NCBI RefSeq assembly: GCF_051713825.1
Contig: NZ_JBIOQR010000001.1
Span: 1,302,001-1,366,000 of the forward strand
From: Enterococcus_K sp051713825
GTDB lineage: Bacteria > Bacillota > Bacilli > Lactobacillales > Enterococcaceae
DNA length: 64,000 nt
Reading direction: 5' to 3'
In this document: one piece after another, positions 34,603-42,661 of the stretch
Layout: each line of letters begins with the position of its first letter
Position numbering within the stretch: position 1 is the first letter of the stretch
Program-made: the position numbers and the translations under genes
The notes under the pieces: generated by a model
Database searches by the model: none
Seen by the model: the letters and a program-made list of their open reading frames with translations, nothing else
Told to the model about the DNA's origin: nothing

Positions 34603-34693
34603 TACGTTCAAAGAATCGGTTGGTAAGTGCCTAATAAAATAGTACCTACACGCCAAATAACCCAAGTCTTATACTAAGCTTAGGTTATTTGGT

Positions 34694-36292
34694 CTATTTG
34701 TAAGTGGTTGTACATAAAGCTTGAACGTCTGGTTTCCAAGGAAGTAAGGCATCTAACCCTTCATCTGATAGCGTCTCCATATTTGGCACGCGATCAAATA
34801 GGAATTCTATATACCGAATCGGGTCGAGACCATTAGTCACTGCCGTTCGATAGATACTCAAAATCACGCCTGATGTTCGTGCGCCTTCTAAACTACAGGA
34901 ATGCATGTAATTTTTTCGCCCAATCACCAGCTCTTTTATGTGACGCTCGGCCAAATTATTACTTAATTCCAATCGTCCATCCTCAAAGATTCGCTCAAAA
35001 CCGCTTCGTATCTTCCGTACATATTCAACGGCGTTCGCTAGCTTCGATTTGGGGACGGCAACGAACGTATCTAACCATTCATAAAAGTTATTCACTAATG
35101 GCTTCAGATAAGCTTGACGCTTATCAAAACGATCCTCAATGGTGACTTCCTTCCATTTACGTTCCAGCTCGAACCAGATGTCAAGCATTTTCACAGCGAC
35201 AACTGCTGGCGTATGTTCGGCCTTACCATTTTTTGGAATGGCTTCAAAAAACTTTCGACGTGCGTGCGCAAGGCAATAGACGAGCTTCACATCCGTTACA
35301 TAATTATACCCTGCATAGCCATCACAATGAAGATACCCCTTAAAGTCAGACAAAAACTCTTTCGGTACTGTCCCAGATTTAGACTCTGCATGATGGTAAT
35401 AGGCAATAGGCTGTGCACTATGTTTCCCGGTTGAGAAGAGCCAGTAATAGGTTTTTGCTTTTTTACTCTGAATCACTTGATAGCTCGTCTCGTCTGCATG
35501 AAGAATCTCTTCTTGATTCAAATAATGTTTGAATCGTTCGGCAACCGGATCTAACGCATGATGACAAGCTTTGATATGCCAGTTTGTCATATTATCGCGT
35601 GAGATATCGAGTCCGAGTGTTTCTCGCCAATAAATTTCTTGGCGATTCGCTGGACTTTTTTGACCGAATTTTAGACGGATTGTTTCCGCAATAATACTGT
35701 TTGAGCCTAAACTATTTGGGACGACTGGTTTAGGAACAGGTGCCTTCTTATAGGAAGAAACATCTGCCTTTTCACATGCCTTACAACAATAAGTGTGTTG
35801 AATGTGAGCCAATCGATCCAACATTGCTTGATGGAATCGGACCTCTTCACGTAATTTTGTTGTACCGATATCAATCATTTGAGTACCACACTGTTCACAA
35901 GAACGTTCTTCTTGTGGAAGTTCATGGTGTATTTCAGTTAAAGGAAGGTGCGCGATTTTCTCAGCTTTTTGGCCACTCTTCCTTTTAGACTTTTTTTCAG
36001 GGGCCGGTTTTTCTTCTTTGGGTACGGTAAATATAGAGGCCTCTTCGAGTTCCTCTGTGAATAAATTTAATTGACCACTAACATCTGAGGAAATAGTTTC
36101 CTTTGAGCGCCCGAATTGGCGATTCATAAAGTAGTTGAGTTTTTCATTCAGTAGTTGAATTTCGGTGGTTAATGCTTGGTTGGTTTTCTTTAGAGAATCA
36201 ATCGTTTCAGTCTGATTTTTTAAAAGTTCAAGTAAGACATTTACATCAATCTCAACGTTATTTGTTGAACTTACATCTGTCGATATATCCAA
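34694..36292 (-). CDS. tnpC: IS66-family transposase TnpC
   Basis: 532 residues: an N-terminal leucine-zipper-like coiled coil (about 12-65), a zinc-finger region with CEQCG and CCKAC, and the DDE catalytic domain (LHADETSYQV, LHCDGYAGYN and the Glu in NNLAERHIK). The VLSIYRTAVTNGLDP tail is typical of IS66 transposases. No internal stop or frameshift, so it is probably functional. Confidence 0.94.
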   Translation of the reverse strand: MDISTDVSSTNNVEIDVNVLLELLKNQTETIDSLKKTNQALTTEIQLLNEKLNYFMNRQFGRSKETISSDVSGQLNLFTEELEEASIFTVPKEEKPAPEKKSKRKSGQKAEKIAHLPLTEIHHELPQEERSCEQCGTQMIDIGTTKLREEVRFHQAMLDRLAHIQHTYCCKACEKADVSSYKKAPVPKPVVPNSLGSNSIIAETIRLKFGQKSPANRQEIYWRETLGLDISRDNMTNWHIKACHHALDPVAERFKHYLNQEEILHADETSYQVIQSKKAKTYYWLFSTGKHSAQPIAYYHHAESKSGTVPKEFLSDFKGYLHCDGYAGYNYVTDVKLVYCLAHARRKFFEAIPKNGKAEHTPAVVAVKMLDIWFELERKWKEVTIEDRFDKRQAYLKPLVNNFYEWLDTFVAVPKSKLANAVEYVRKIRSGFERIFEDGRLELSNNLAERHIKELVIGRKNYMHSCSLEGARTSGVILSIYRTAVTNGLDPIRYIEFLFDRVPNMETLSDEGLDALLPWKPDVQALCTTTYK

Positions 36293-36403
36293 AAAAATCC
36301 ACCACCATTCTATCTATTTTCCTTCCCTTTATTATACCATTTTTTAGAACAAAAAAACAGATAAAAACCGCATTAAATCAATGTTTATTACGGTTTTTAT
36401 CTA

Positions 36404-36757
36404 TTAGAATTGGCCTCTTTTCCCTGGCTTTATCGCCCTGGGTTGATCGATGTCCAACCCTTCAAATAACCAACGAATTTGTTGACTAGTTAGTTGTCGA
36501 ACCTCTTCTTTTTTTCTAGGCCACTTGAGTCGGCCATCTTGAATCCTTTTATAACATAAGAGGAAGCCGTCACCATCCCAATACAAAATTTTGAAACGAT
36601 CACATCGATTACCGCAAAAAAGGAAGAGGGCATCTGAATAAACATCTAGCTCGTACTCTTGTTGGATGAGACTCGCCAATCCGTCAATTCCACGACGAAG
36701 GTCTGTTTTCCCAGTGACGATATACAAGTTCTTTACTTTAGTGAAATCAAGAAGCAC
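36404..36757 (-). CDS. tnpB: IS66 accessory protein TnpB
   Basis: 117 residues with the IS66 Orf2 signature: GKTDLRRGIDGLASLIQ, LFLFCGNRCDRFKILYWDGDGF. It is required with TnpA and TnpC for IS66 movement; its biochemical role is unclear. It starts at a GTG next to the tnpA stop, which suggests coupled translation. Confidence 0.9.
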   Translation of the reverse strand: MLLDFTKVKNLYIVTGKTDLRRGIDGLASLIQQEYELDVYSDALFLFCGNRCDRFKILYWDGDGFLLCYKRIQDGRLKWPRKKEEVRQLTSQQIRWLFEGLDIDQPRAIKPGKRGQF

Positions 36758-36758
36758 G

Positions 36759-36941
36759 TCATCTCAACTCCCTAAGCACTGCGGCAAGAATATAACTACT
36801 GATACCATTATAAAGATGTATTTCAGAGCCATCTTTTCTTTTTATTCGTGCAGCTAGCTTCGCACTCGCTACTTTCTGATTTTGTTTCTGGTCTGGCTGT
36901 GTATGAATCTGAATGGGTACAATTTCGTTTGTCTTGGTCAA
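36759..36941 (-). CDS. tnpA: IS66 accessory protein TnpA
   Basis: 60 residues: basic and Gln-rich N-terminus, then IKRKDGSEIHLYNGISSYILAAVL, matching the short IS66 Orf1 seen in Gram-positive copies. It is the first gene in the element, near the right terminal repeat, and ends one base before the tnpB start. Confidence 0.7.
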   Translation of the reverse strand: MTKTNEIVPIQIHTQPDQKQNQKVASAKLAARIKRKDGSEIHLYNGISSYILAAVLRELR

Positions 36942-37127
36942 ACAAACACCTCCAATTTACTTGTTAAGCCAAGTATACTCGGAGGTGTTGCTTAATTATA
37001 GGTACCTAGTTATTAGGCACTTACATCGGTTGTTAGATTGAGGCTGAGATCTAATTTATAAAGTCGTGATATGCTACCCCTATACAGGACACTGAAACAT
37101 AATAAGTCCAGTATGGGGGTATTTATT

Positions 37128-37811
37128 ATGACTAAAAGATTGATGAAGCTAAAAGTAGAAGAGCGTGTGAAACTAGTAGAAAGCTGTCTAAACAATGAAC
37201 TAAGTCTTTCAGAGGCAGCGAGAGAAGGAAATGTTTCTTTGCCTACCATTGTCAGATGGTTGAGACTTTATGAAAATGATGGAGTAACAGCCCTATTGAC
37301 TGCGCCCAAGAATAGGCACTATTCAGTAGCGTTAAAATTATCCGCCACCATAGATTATCTCAATGGAAAAGGAAGTTACGAGGAATTAGCCAAAACATAC
37401 AAACTTAGAAGTAGTAGCCAACTAAAAAAATGGGTAAAGGTGTATAATACTCATGGAACCTTCAAATCAGAAAGTGGTGGAAGTTACATGAGAAAAGCAA
37501 GAGAAACCTCGACAGAAGAACGTTTAACCATCGTCTTAGACTGTCTAACACAAAACAAAAATTATGGTGCAATGGCTTTGAAATACCAAGTTTCTTATCA
37601 ACAAGTGAGAAATTGGGTCAAAAGATATGAGGAGAAAGGTGCTGCTGGATTAGAAGATCGCAGAGGTCGCCGGATTGGCACACAACCTAGTCGAACACCG
37701 GAAGAAGAATTACGAAACCGTCTCGCACAATCAGAAAGTAAAAACCGACAACTTCAAATGGAAAATGACTTGTTAAAAAAAGTAAGGGAATTAGAAAGGA
37801 AGTGGGAATAA
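37128..37811 (+). CDS. IS3-family OrfA (helix-turn-helix)
   Basis: About 227 residues with two helix-turn-helix units (SLSEAAREGNVSLPTIVRWL and, later, YQVSYQQVRNWVKRY) and a C-terminal leucine zipper (ESKNRQLQMENDLLKK). It binds the IS ends. The ATG at 37128 has GGGGG just before it. Near the end a seven-A run (37775-37781, A AAA AAA) allows the -1 frameshift that yields the OrfAB transposase. Confidence 0.9.
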   Translation: MTKRLMKLKVEERVKLVESCLNNELSLSEAAREGNVSLPTIVRWLRLYENDGVTALLTAPKNRHYSVALKLSATIDYLNGKGSYEELAKTYKLRSSSQLKKWVKVYNTHGTFKSESGGSYMRKARETSTEERLTIVLDCLTQNKNYGAMALKYQVSYQQVRNWVKRYEEKGAAGLEDRRGRRIGTQPSRTPEEELRNRLAQSESKNRQLQMENDLLKKVRELERKWE

Positions 37812-38710
37812 GCTTTACCCGACACTTATTTGAGTATGAAGCTATCAAAAGCTTACACGAAGAGAAAAATTATCCAATTCAGCCAATGTGTCATTTCTTG
37901 CATGTTTCTCGTTCTGCCTACTATAAATGGTTGAAACATCCTGTAAGTCCCAGGGCCTATTTAAACACTGAGCTTGCCCAAGAAATCAGAAAAATATATG
38001 ACGAACACCCTGACATGGGCTATCGTAGACTAGATGATGAAATTAGTACACGCTATCACCACAAGTTCAACGATAAAAGAATCTTGAGAATTTGCCGAGC
38101 TTTAGGGATTCAATCGACGATTAAACATTGGGCGAACAGTATCACACGTAGAGGTAAGAGACCTTACCACACGGCAAAAAATGAGTTAAACCGGGATTTT
38201 CATACCGACAAACCAAATGAAAAATGGTTGACTGATGTTTCTGAATTTAAGTATTACGTTGGTATGGACATACACAAAGTCTATCTTAGCGCTATTCTTG
38301 ATTTGTATGATCGTCGCATCGTGTCCTTCGTTATTAGTGACCGTAACGATAATCCGTTGGTCATGAACACTTTTGATCAGGCAATTGCACTAGAACCTCA
38401 TGCGCATCCTTTGATGCACAGTGACCGCGGCTTTCAGTACACTAGCCAACAATTTTGTGTACGTTTAAAAAATACAGGAATGAAGCAGAGTATGTCTCGC
38501 GTAGCCCATTGTATCGACAACGGACCAATGGAAGGATTCTGGGGCATGATGAAACGAGAAACGTATTACGGGCGGAAGTTCACCAACCGTGAAAGCCTAG
38601 TATCTATGATTTCTGATTATATAGATTACTACAACAACAGAAGATTACAGCGTAAATTATCTGTTATGACACCAATGGCTTATCATCAACACTATCTGGA
38701 GGTGGCTTAA
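37802..38710 (+). CDS. IS3-family transposase OrfB (rve integrase core)
   Basis: 302 residues: an HTH_21 segment (YKWLKHPVSP, then DEHPDMGYRR) and an rve catalytic core with Asp in WLTDVSEF, Asp in HSDRGFQY and Glu in MEGFWGMMKRE, the D,D(35)E triad. It is normally made as a fusion with OrfA by -1 slippage on the upstream A7. A GTG at 37802 would allow an OrfB-only product. It is intact. Confidence 0.93.
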   Translation: MGISFTRHLFEYEAIKSLHEEKNYPIQPMCHFLHVSRSAYYKWLKHPVSPRAYLNTELAQEIRKIYDEHPDMGYRRLDDEISTRYHHKFNDKRILRICRALGIQSTIKHWANSITRRGKRPYHTAKNELNRDFHTDKPNEKWLTDVSEFKYYVGMDIHKVYLSAILDLYDRRIVSFVISDRNDNPLVMNTFDQAIALEPHAHPLMHSDRGFQYTSQQFCVRLKNTGMKQSMSRVAHCIDNGPMEGFWGMMKRETYYGRKFTNRESLVSMISDYIDYYNNRRLQRKLSVMTPMAYHQHYLEVA

Positions 38711-38720
38711 TCATCCTGGT

Positions 38721-38761
38721 CGTCTCATAAGTGAAATGGGCTTCGTTTCACTTGTGAGACG
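38721..38761. repeat. Large hairpin with 16-bp stem near IS3 right end
   Basis: CGTCTCATAAGTGAAA pairs with TTTCACTTGTGAGACG (one G-T wobble) around a 9-nt loop. No T-run follows. The next bases (AAGCGGTAGCGCGAC, from about 38775) resemble the AAGCG..GTGCGATA core of the tandem repeat before polC. From there to 38884 is IS3 end; from 38885 to 39070 I see no gene. Confidence 0.6.
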
Positions 38762-39070
38762 GACAGGCAAGTTAAGCGGTAGCGCGACTAGTCTTAGAAA
38801 TAGAAATCAAAAAAGTCTGCCAAAAAAATGACAGACAATTGATAAGAATTTTATTATTTTTCACTGTCCACTTGACGGGGAGCACACCATCGTGTCCCAG
38901 CCTCATCTATGGCTTTTGTTTGTGCAGAGTAGATTTTTTTCTCCCATCATTCAAATTCGACTATTTTAAAAATCAAGAAGCGCAAATGTATTTTTATTGT
39001 AGTCAAGCTGGAATTTATTAGAAAACACACATTATTAGTAATAGAACAAAAAAGAAGCGTATGTTAATTA

Positions 39071-39084
39071 TGTAAACGTTTACG
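39071..39084 (+). promoter_or_regulatory. Candidate cre site (CcpA) before the bacteriocin gene
   Basis: TGTAAACGTTTACG matches the catabolite-responsive element consensus TGWNANCGNTNWCA at all but the last base and is a near-perfect palindrome. It lies 30 bp before the bacteriocin start, so CcpA could repress the gene during growth on glucose. Inference only. Confidence 0.55.
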
Positions 39085-39113
39085 AAACAAAAATTGGAAA
39101 GGTGATAAGATCG

Positions 39114-39467
39114 ATGAAAAAATTATTAATTATGGTTGTTATGAGTTTAGGTTTAATTGGCGGAACAGCTGTCTTTGCAAATGAAATAGTTACGCAGGTA
39201 CAAGGTGGAATGGAGGTGTTGGATGGAGCAACGCCAGCATATGAATCATCTGGGGTCGAACACAATCGTGGCTGGTGGAGACGCGGCCATGATTGGAATC
39301 GGAATATCTCTGAATACGAAGATTACAGTAAACAAGGACATGGCTCTTGTGAAAATGGAAATGGAACTTTTGATGAAGGTAAGTGGGTTCCTGCATATCA
39401 ATGGTCCAAAGCATCAGTTGGCTGGACACTTTTAGGTGGCAATAAAGCTTACTATAATTATCGTTAA
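39114..39467 (+). CDS. Lactococcin 972-family bacteriocin precursor
   Basis: 117 residues. A Sec signal peptide (KKLLIMVVMSLGLIGG core, probable cleavage after AVFA near residue 22) precedes a mature part of about 95 residues, rich in Trp, Tyr and Gly. The C-terminal WSKASVGWTLLGGNKAYYNY matches the conserved tail of lactococcin 972 (AxVGxxL...AxYYN). Lactococcin 972 binds lipid II and blocks septum formation in sensitive cells. The mature part is longer than lactococcin 972 (66 residues), so it is a divergent member. GGTG precedes the ATG at 39114. The next two genes are the family's usual membrane protein and ABC ATPase. Confidence 0.82.
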   Translation: MKKLLIMVVMSLGLIGGTAVFANEIVTQVQGGMEVLDGATPAYESSGVEHNRGWWRRGHDWNRNISEYEDYSKQGHGSCENGNGTFDEGKWVPAYQWSKASVGWTLLGGNKAYYNYR

Positions 39468-39479
39468 CTGACAGGTAAG

Positions 39480-39536
39480 AAGTTATGGGCAGAAAAAAGC
39501 AAAGTAACAATTGTTTTTTTCTGCTTTCTTATAACA
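39480..39536 (+). terminator. Hairpin after the bacteriocin gene
   Basis: AGTTAT/ATAAC outer and GCAGAAAAAA/TTTTTTCTGC inner arms form a long imperfect stem. It may terminate partly or separate strong bacteriocin expression from the downstream genes. Confidence 0.55.
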
Positions 39537-39578
39537 CTCAATCACATGAATTAACGAATAACCACTAGGAGGTGGAAG

Positions 39579-41726
39579 ATGAAAAAAATTGTCCAAATAG
39601 GTCTTGCGCTTCAAATTATTCTTATACTAGTCATTATTTTGTCAACGACGCAAGCTGTATCTTTAACCCGCTTATTATATCAAGATGCTTCAAAGGTGAC
39701 ACTCTTAATGCCGACTACACCAAAGATTAAAGAGCCCAAAAAACAAATGGACTTTCTTGAGGAAGTGGCGCAACAAAATCATCTTCTTATCGCTAAGTAT
39801 ATCTATAAAAATGATAAGGAGATCACCATTTACACAACGGATAGCACCTTAAAAGGACAAATCCAACCGTTCAATCAGAAAAAACAAGTCTTAGTTTCTA
39901 AAACCGATTTTATCTGGGATGCCGATCAGCCTAGTCTGACAGTCAAGCCATGGACGACCGTAGCTGAGAGCGGGAATTCTGGTGTGTATTATATCAAAGG
40001 GTTAACCTCTAAAAATGAGCGGAGTATTATTGCGACTATTGAAAAGAATTTAGGAACAGTCAAATATGAGCGTAGCGCCAACTTTATTCAGAGGTTACTG
40101 GTAGATATTTTTGGCAATTATTCCTTACCCATTTTATTAGTGTTAGTCACAATCATTAATAGTGGTATTTTTTTTGTTTATTTGATCAATTTAACCAAAA
40201 AGATTGCCTTATTACAGGCATTTGGTTGGCCTAAATTACGAATGTTTTTTTCAATAATAACGCCCTTTCTAAAGGAAATTTGTTTTCTTTCCTTTGTCGT
40301 TCTCTTATCAACTGATGGGTATTGGTTTCTTGTCAAAGGTGGTTTTTATGCTTTTTCAACAGTCAATCTAGCTTACGTAATCTCTGTCCTGTTGATGAGT
40401 CTGCCGCTGTTTCTGATTTTGGGGCTTTATTTGATGGTGTTTCAAGAGAAAGAAATTTACAGAAAGATTAATGGGAAAAAGAAAGTTGTCGTAGGACTAG
40501 TAAGTTCAACAGTTATAAAAACGCTGGTCTTTATGACGGCTTTGTTTCTTTCAATAACAACGATTGAGATTCATAAAGACCTTCAGGACACAGTGGATTC
40601 ACAAAAATATTGGGACCAAACTAAAAATATTTATGCTACTCAGCTCAGGTATATCACAAGTGACATAGATGCCTATAGACCTTATCAGAAGCGCTTGAAA
40701 GATTTTTATATAGAGGCTTCTGAAAAGAAACACTTATTTCTATTTTCGATTGATAACTATCAAAAGTTAAGTAATGGCGAATTTATATATGATGCAAATA
40801 TGTCAAGCCCAGAGGAACAAGACGTAGGACCCAATTACCAACGAATATCGCCTTCGGGTAAGTCAGTGAGAGCAAATATTAATTATTTAGTCAAAAACCC
40901 CATACAAAAAGAGAATGGCAACGATGTTTGTAAAGCGGATATTGATCAGGCGGATACCGTTTGGAATCTATTAGTCCCTACTTCCCTAAAGACATATGAG
41001 ACAAAACTTACACAGCTTTATCTGAGTGCGTTTGCTATGAGTAAATATTTATTTGAGAAACCTCAGCAAGCGGATGGAACATATGACGAGTCAGGGTTAA
41101 AAATCCATATTATTTATGTAAAAAACAATCAAAAATATTTTACTTATAATCCCTTTGTTCAAGTGAAAGACAATACGATTATTGATCCAGTTACGATTGT
41201 TGATACAGGGAATTTAGATGCTTCATTTTATAGTAGTGCTCTTTCAGATAGCGTGTTTGTTGAATCGGATAAAACGGATGGATATAGTTATCTACTTCCG
41301 GTGATTAAGGAAACAAAGACATTAGCTAGCATACAGAATACTGTGTCAGTTTATGATTTTAAAGCTAAAGAGATTGGAGATAAAAAGAGACTTTTAGCCA
41401 CTAGCTTATTGGTGATAACAATTTTATTAAGTGTTTTATTCTTGTCCGCTTATTCGAGCACAAATCTCTTCTTAGAAAAAAATAAAAGAAAATTTTCTAT
41501 TCAAATAGCATTCGGGTTGCCTATTTTGGATATGATTTTTCCTTATCAGCTGAGTCAATCGGCATTAGCCATATTATCAGGAATTGTTTTATTCATTGTT
41601 AACGGCAATAGTTTAACTTTTGTGCTAACGTCTATTTGGATAGTCGCGGAAGTAATCATCACAAGCAGCTACAGCTTGTATATATTAGAAACAATGAATC
41701 TCAATCAAGAGGTGAAGGGGGAGTAG
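39579..41726 (+). CDS. Bacteriocin-associated integral membrane protein (DUF1430 type)
   Basis: 715 residues, about seven membrane helices: one at the N-terminus, a cluster at about 180-330, and three near the C-terminus (about 605-710), separated by two large extracytoplasmic segments. This is the layout of the 7TM lactococcin 972-associated protein (bact_immun_7tm/DUF1430), distantly like FtsX permeases. It works with the ATPase downstream, thought to give export or self-immunity; which is not settled. AGGAGG lies before the ATG. The frame is intact. Confidence 0.82.
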   Translation: MKKIVQIGLALQIILILVIILSTTQAVSLTRLLYQDASKVTLLMPTTPKIKEPKKQMDFLEEVAQQNHLLIAKYIYKNDKEITIYTTDSTLKGQIQPFNQKKQVLVSKTDFIWDADQPSLTVKPWTTVAESGNSGVYYIKGLTSKNERSIIATIEKNLGTVKYERSANFIQRLLVDIFGNYSLPILLVLVTIINSGIFFVYLINLTKKIALLQAFGWPKLRMFFSIITPFLKEICFLSFVVLLSTDGYWFLVKGGFYAFSTVNLAYVISVLLMSLPLFLILGLYLMVFQEKEIYRKINGKKKVVVGLVSSTVIKTLVFMTALFLSITTIEIHKDLQDTVDSQKYWDQTKNIYATQLRYITSDIDAYRPYQKRLKDFYIEASEKKHLFLFSIDNYQKLSNGEFIYDANMSSPEEQDVGPNYQRISPSGKSVRANINYLVKNPIQKENGNDVCKADIDQADTVWNLLVPTSLKTYETKLTQLYLSAFAMSKYLFEKPQQADGTYDESGLKIHIIYVKNNQKYFTYNPFVQVKDNTIIDPVTIVDTGNLDASFYSSALSDSVFVESDKTDGYSYLLPVIKETKTLASIQNTVSVYDFKAKEIGDKKRLLATSLLVITILLSVLFLSAYSSTNLFLEKNKRKFSIQIAFGLPILDMIFPYQLSQSALAILSGIVLFIVNGNSLTFVLTSIWIVAEVIITSSYSLYILETMNLNQEVKGE

Positions 41727-41728
41727 AT

Positions 41729-42361
41729 TTGATTGAATTAAAAAAGGTAACCAAAAGTTTTGGTAAAAAAATCATTCTCAATAATTTTTCCTTGAAAATT
41801 GGAGAAAATGATTTTATTGGGATTCATGGCGTCAGTGGTTCAGGCAAAACCACTTTGTTAAATATTTGCGGTTTAATGGAGAGACCAGATAGTGGAGTGG
41901 TCATTTTCGATGAGCTAAAAAATCCATCGTTTAGACAGACGCAGAGTATTCGAAAAAGAAAAATTGGGTATTTATTTCAAAATTATGGATTAGTAGAAAA
42001 CGAGACTGTTCAACAAAATCTTTCCGTCGCGTTTTACGGGGGAAAGCTGACAAAAAAAGAACAGAAAATATGGAGTCAAAAAGCGCTTGAACAGGTGGGA
42101 CTGTTTGAGATAGCTAGCAAAAAAATCTATGAATTAAGTGGTGGAGAGCAGCAGCGGGTGGCATTGGCAAGGTTACTGATTAAAAAACCGAACTATATTT
42201 TTGCTGATGAACCAACTGGTAATCTAGATCAAGGGAATGCCGAGATTGTCTTTAGCATCCTTGAGAATTTAGTAGAAGAGGGATTAACGGTGTTGTTTGT
42301 TAGTCATGATCAAGAACTAGTTGGAAGAGCCAAAACGGTAATAAAACTAGGGCAGTGTTAG
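41729..42361 (+). CDS. ABC transporter ATPase of the lactococcin 972-type locus
   Basis: 210 residues of a single ABC domain: Walker A GVSGSGKTT, Q-loop LFQNYGLVENETV, signature LSGGEQQRVALARL, Walker B YIFADEPTGNLD, and the H-loop in VSHDQEL. The LolD/MacB-like form fits an FtsX-like permease partner. The TTG start has GGGGGAG 7 nt before it and directly follows the permease stop. Third and last gene of the bacteriocin locus. From its end to 42661 there is about 300 bp with no gene that I can support. Confidence 0.88.
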   Translation: MIELKKVTKSFGKKIILNNFSLKIGENDFIGIHGVSGSGKTTLLNICGLMERPDSGVVIFDELKNPSFRQTQSIRKRKIGYLFQNYGLVENETVQQNLSVAFYGGKLTKKEQKIWSQKALEQVGLFEIASKKIYELSGGEQQRVALARLLIKKPNYIFADEPTGNLDQGNAEIVFSILENLVEEGLTVLFVSHDQELVGRAKTVIKLGQC

Positions 42362-42661
42362 TTTATGGAACCAAGATTTTTAATTTATCTGGTAGTAAAT
42401 GGACAGAAAGAATCAAAAATTTAGTTACGAATAAAACTGACAGTAATTAATTCCATCTTAGCTTTAGCCAGGTATTTGTGGTTAGTGATAGAGGCAAAAT
42501 TAAGTAAGAGACAGTTTCTGTTCCATTCAGCATTCGAGTGTATCTTCTGTTCCTGTTAAAAAAGTTTTACTCCTATTCCCGGCGAATATTCCTTGATTTT
42601 TATTTAGCTATACTTGAGAATAGAAACAACAGAAAAAATCGTTATTCGGGAGGAAGTTAAA

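Larger units (their letters stand above)
34623..37024 (-). mobile_element. Intact IS66-family insertion sequence, 2402 bp, 8-bp target duplication
   Basis: Both ends begin with the inverted repeat GTAAGTGCCTAATAA. ATCGGTTG is duplicated directly outside (34615-34622 and 37025-37032), 8 bp as expected for IS66. Three genes on the minus strand, tnpA, tnpB and tnpC, are complete. It landed in the gap after the tsaD terminator and lies only 47 bp from the IS3-family element, so the two form an IS cluster. Confidence 0.94.
37072..38884 (+). mobile_element. IS3-family (IS150-group) insertion sequence, ends approximate
   Basis: orfA and orfB overlap in -1 register, the IS3 arrangement. The ends are inferred from an imperfect 34-bp inverted repeat (26 of 34 positions) that begins TGCT at 37072 and, on the other strand, at 38884; GGACA.TGAAA.ATAATAA is the best-kept part. 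I found no 3-4 bp target duplication (ATA versus CAC), so the borders or the history are uncertain. At 1.8 kb it is longer than the usual 1.4-1.6 kb, because 174 bp of noncoding DNA with a large hairpin follow orfB. Confidence 0.75.

Noticed and set aside
37771..37811. orfA/orfB overlap in IS3 read as a frameshift mutation
   Set aside because: A -1 shift on an A7 run is the normal programmed frameshift of this family, unlike the lesions in the accessory genes.
37069..38887. 3-bp target duplication for the IS3 element
   Set aside because: Bases outside the inferred ends are ATA and CAC, which do not match, so no duplication is claimed and the borders are marked approximate.
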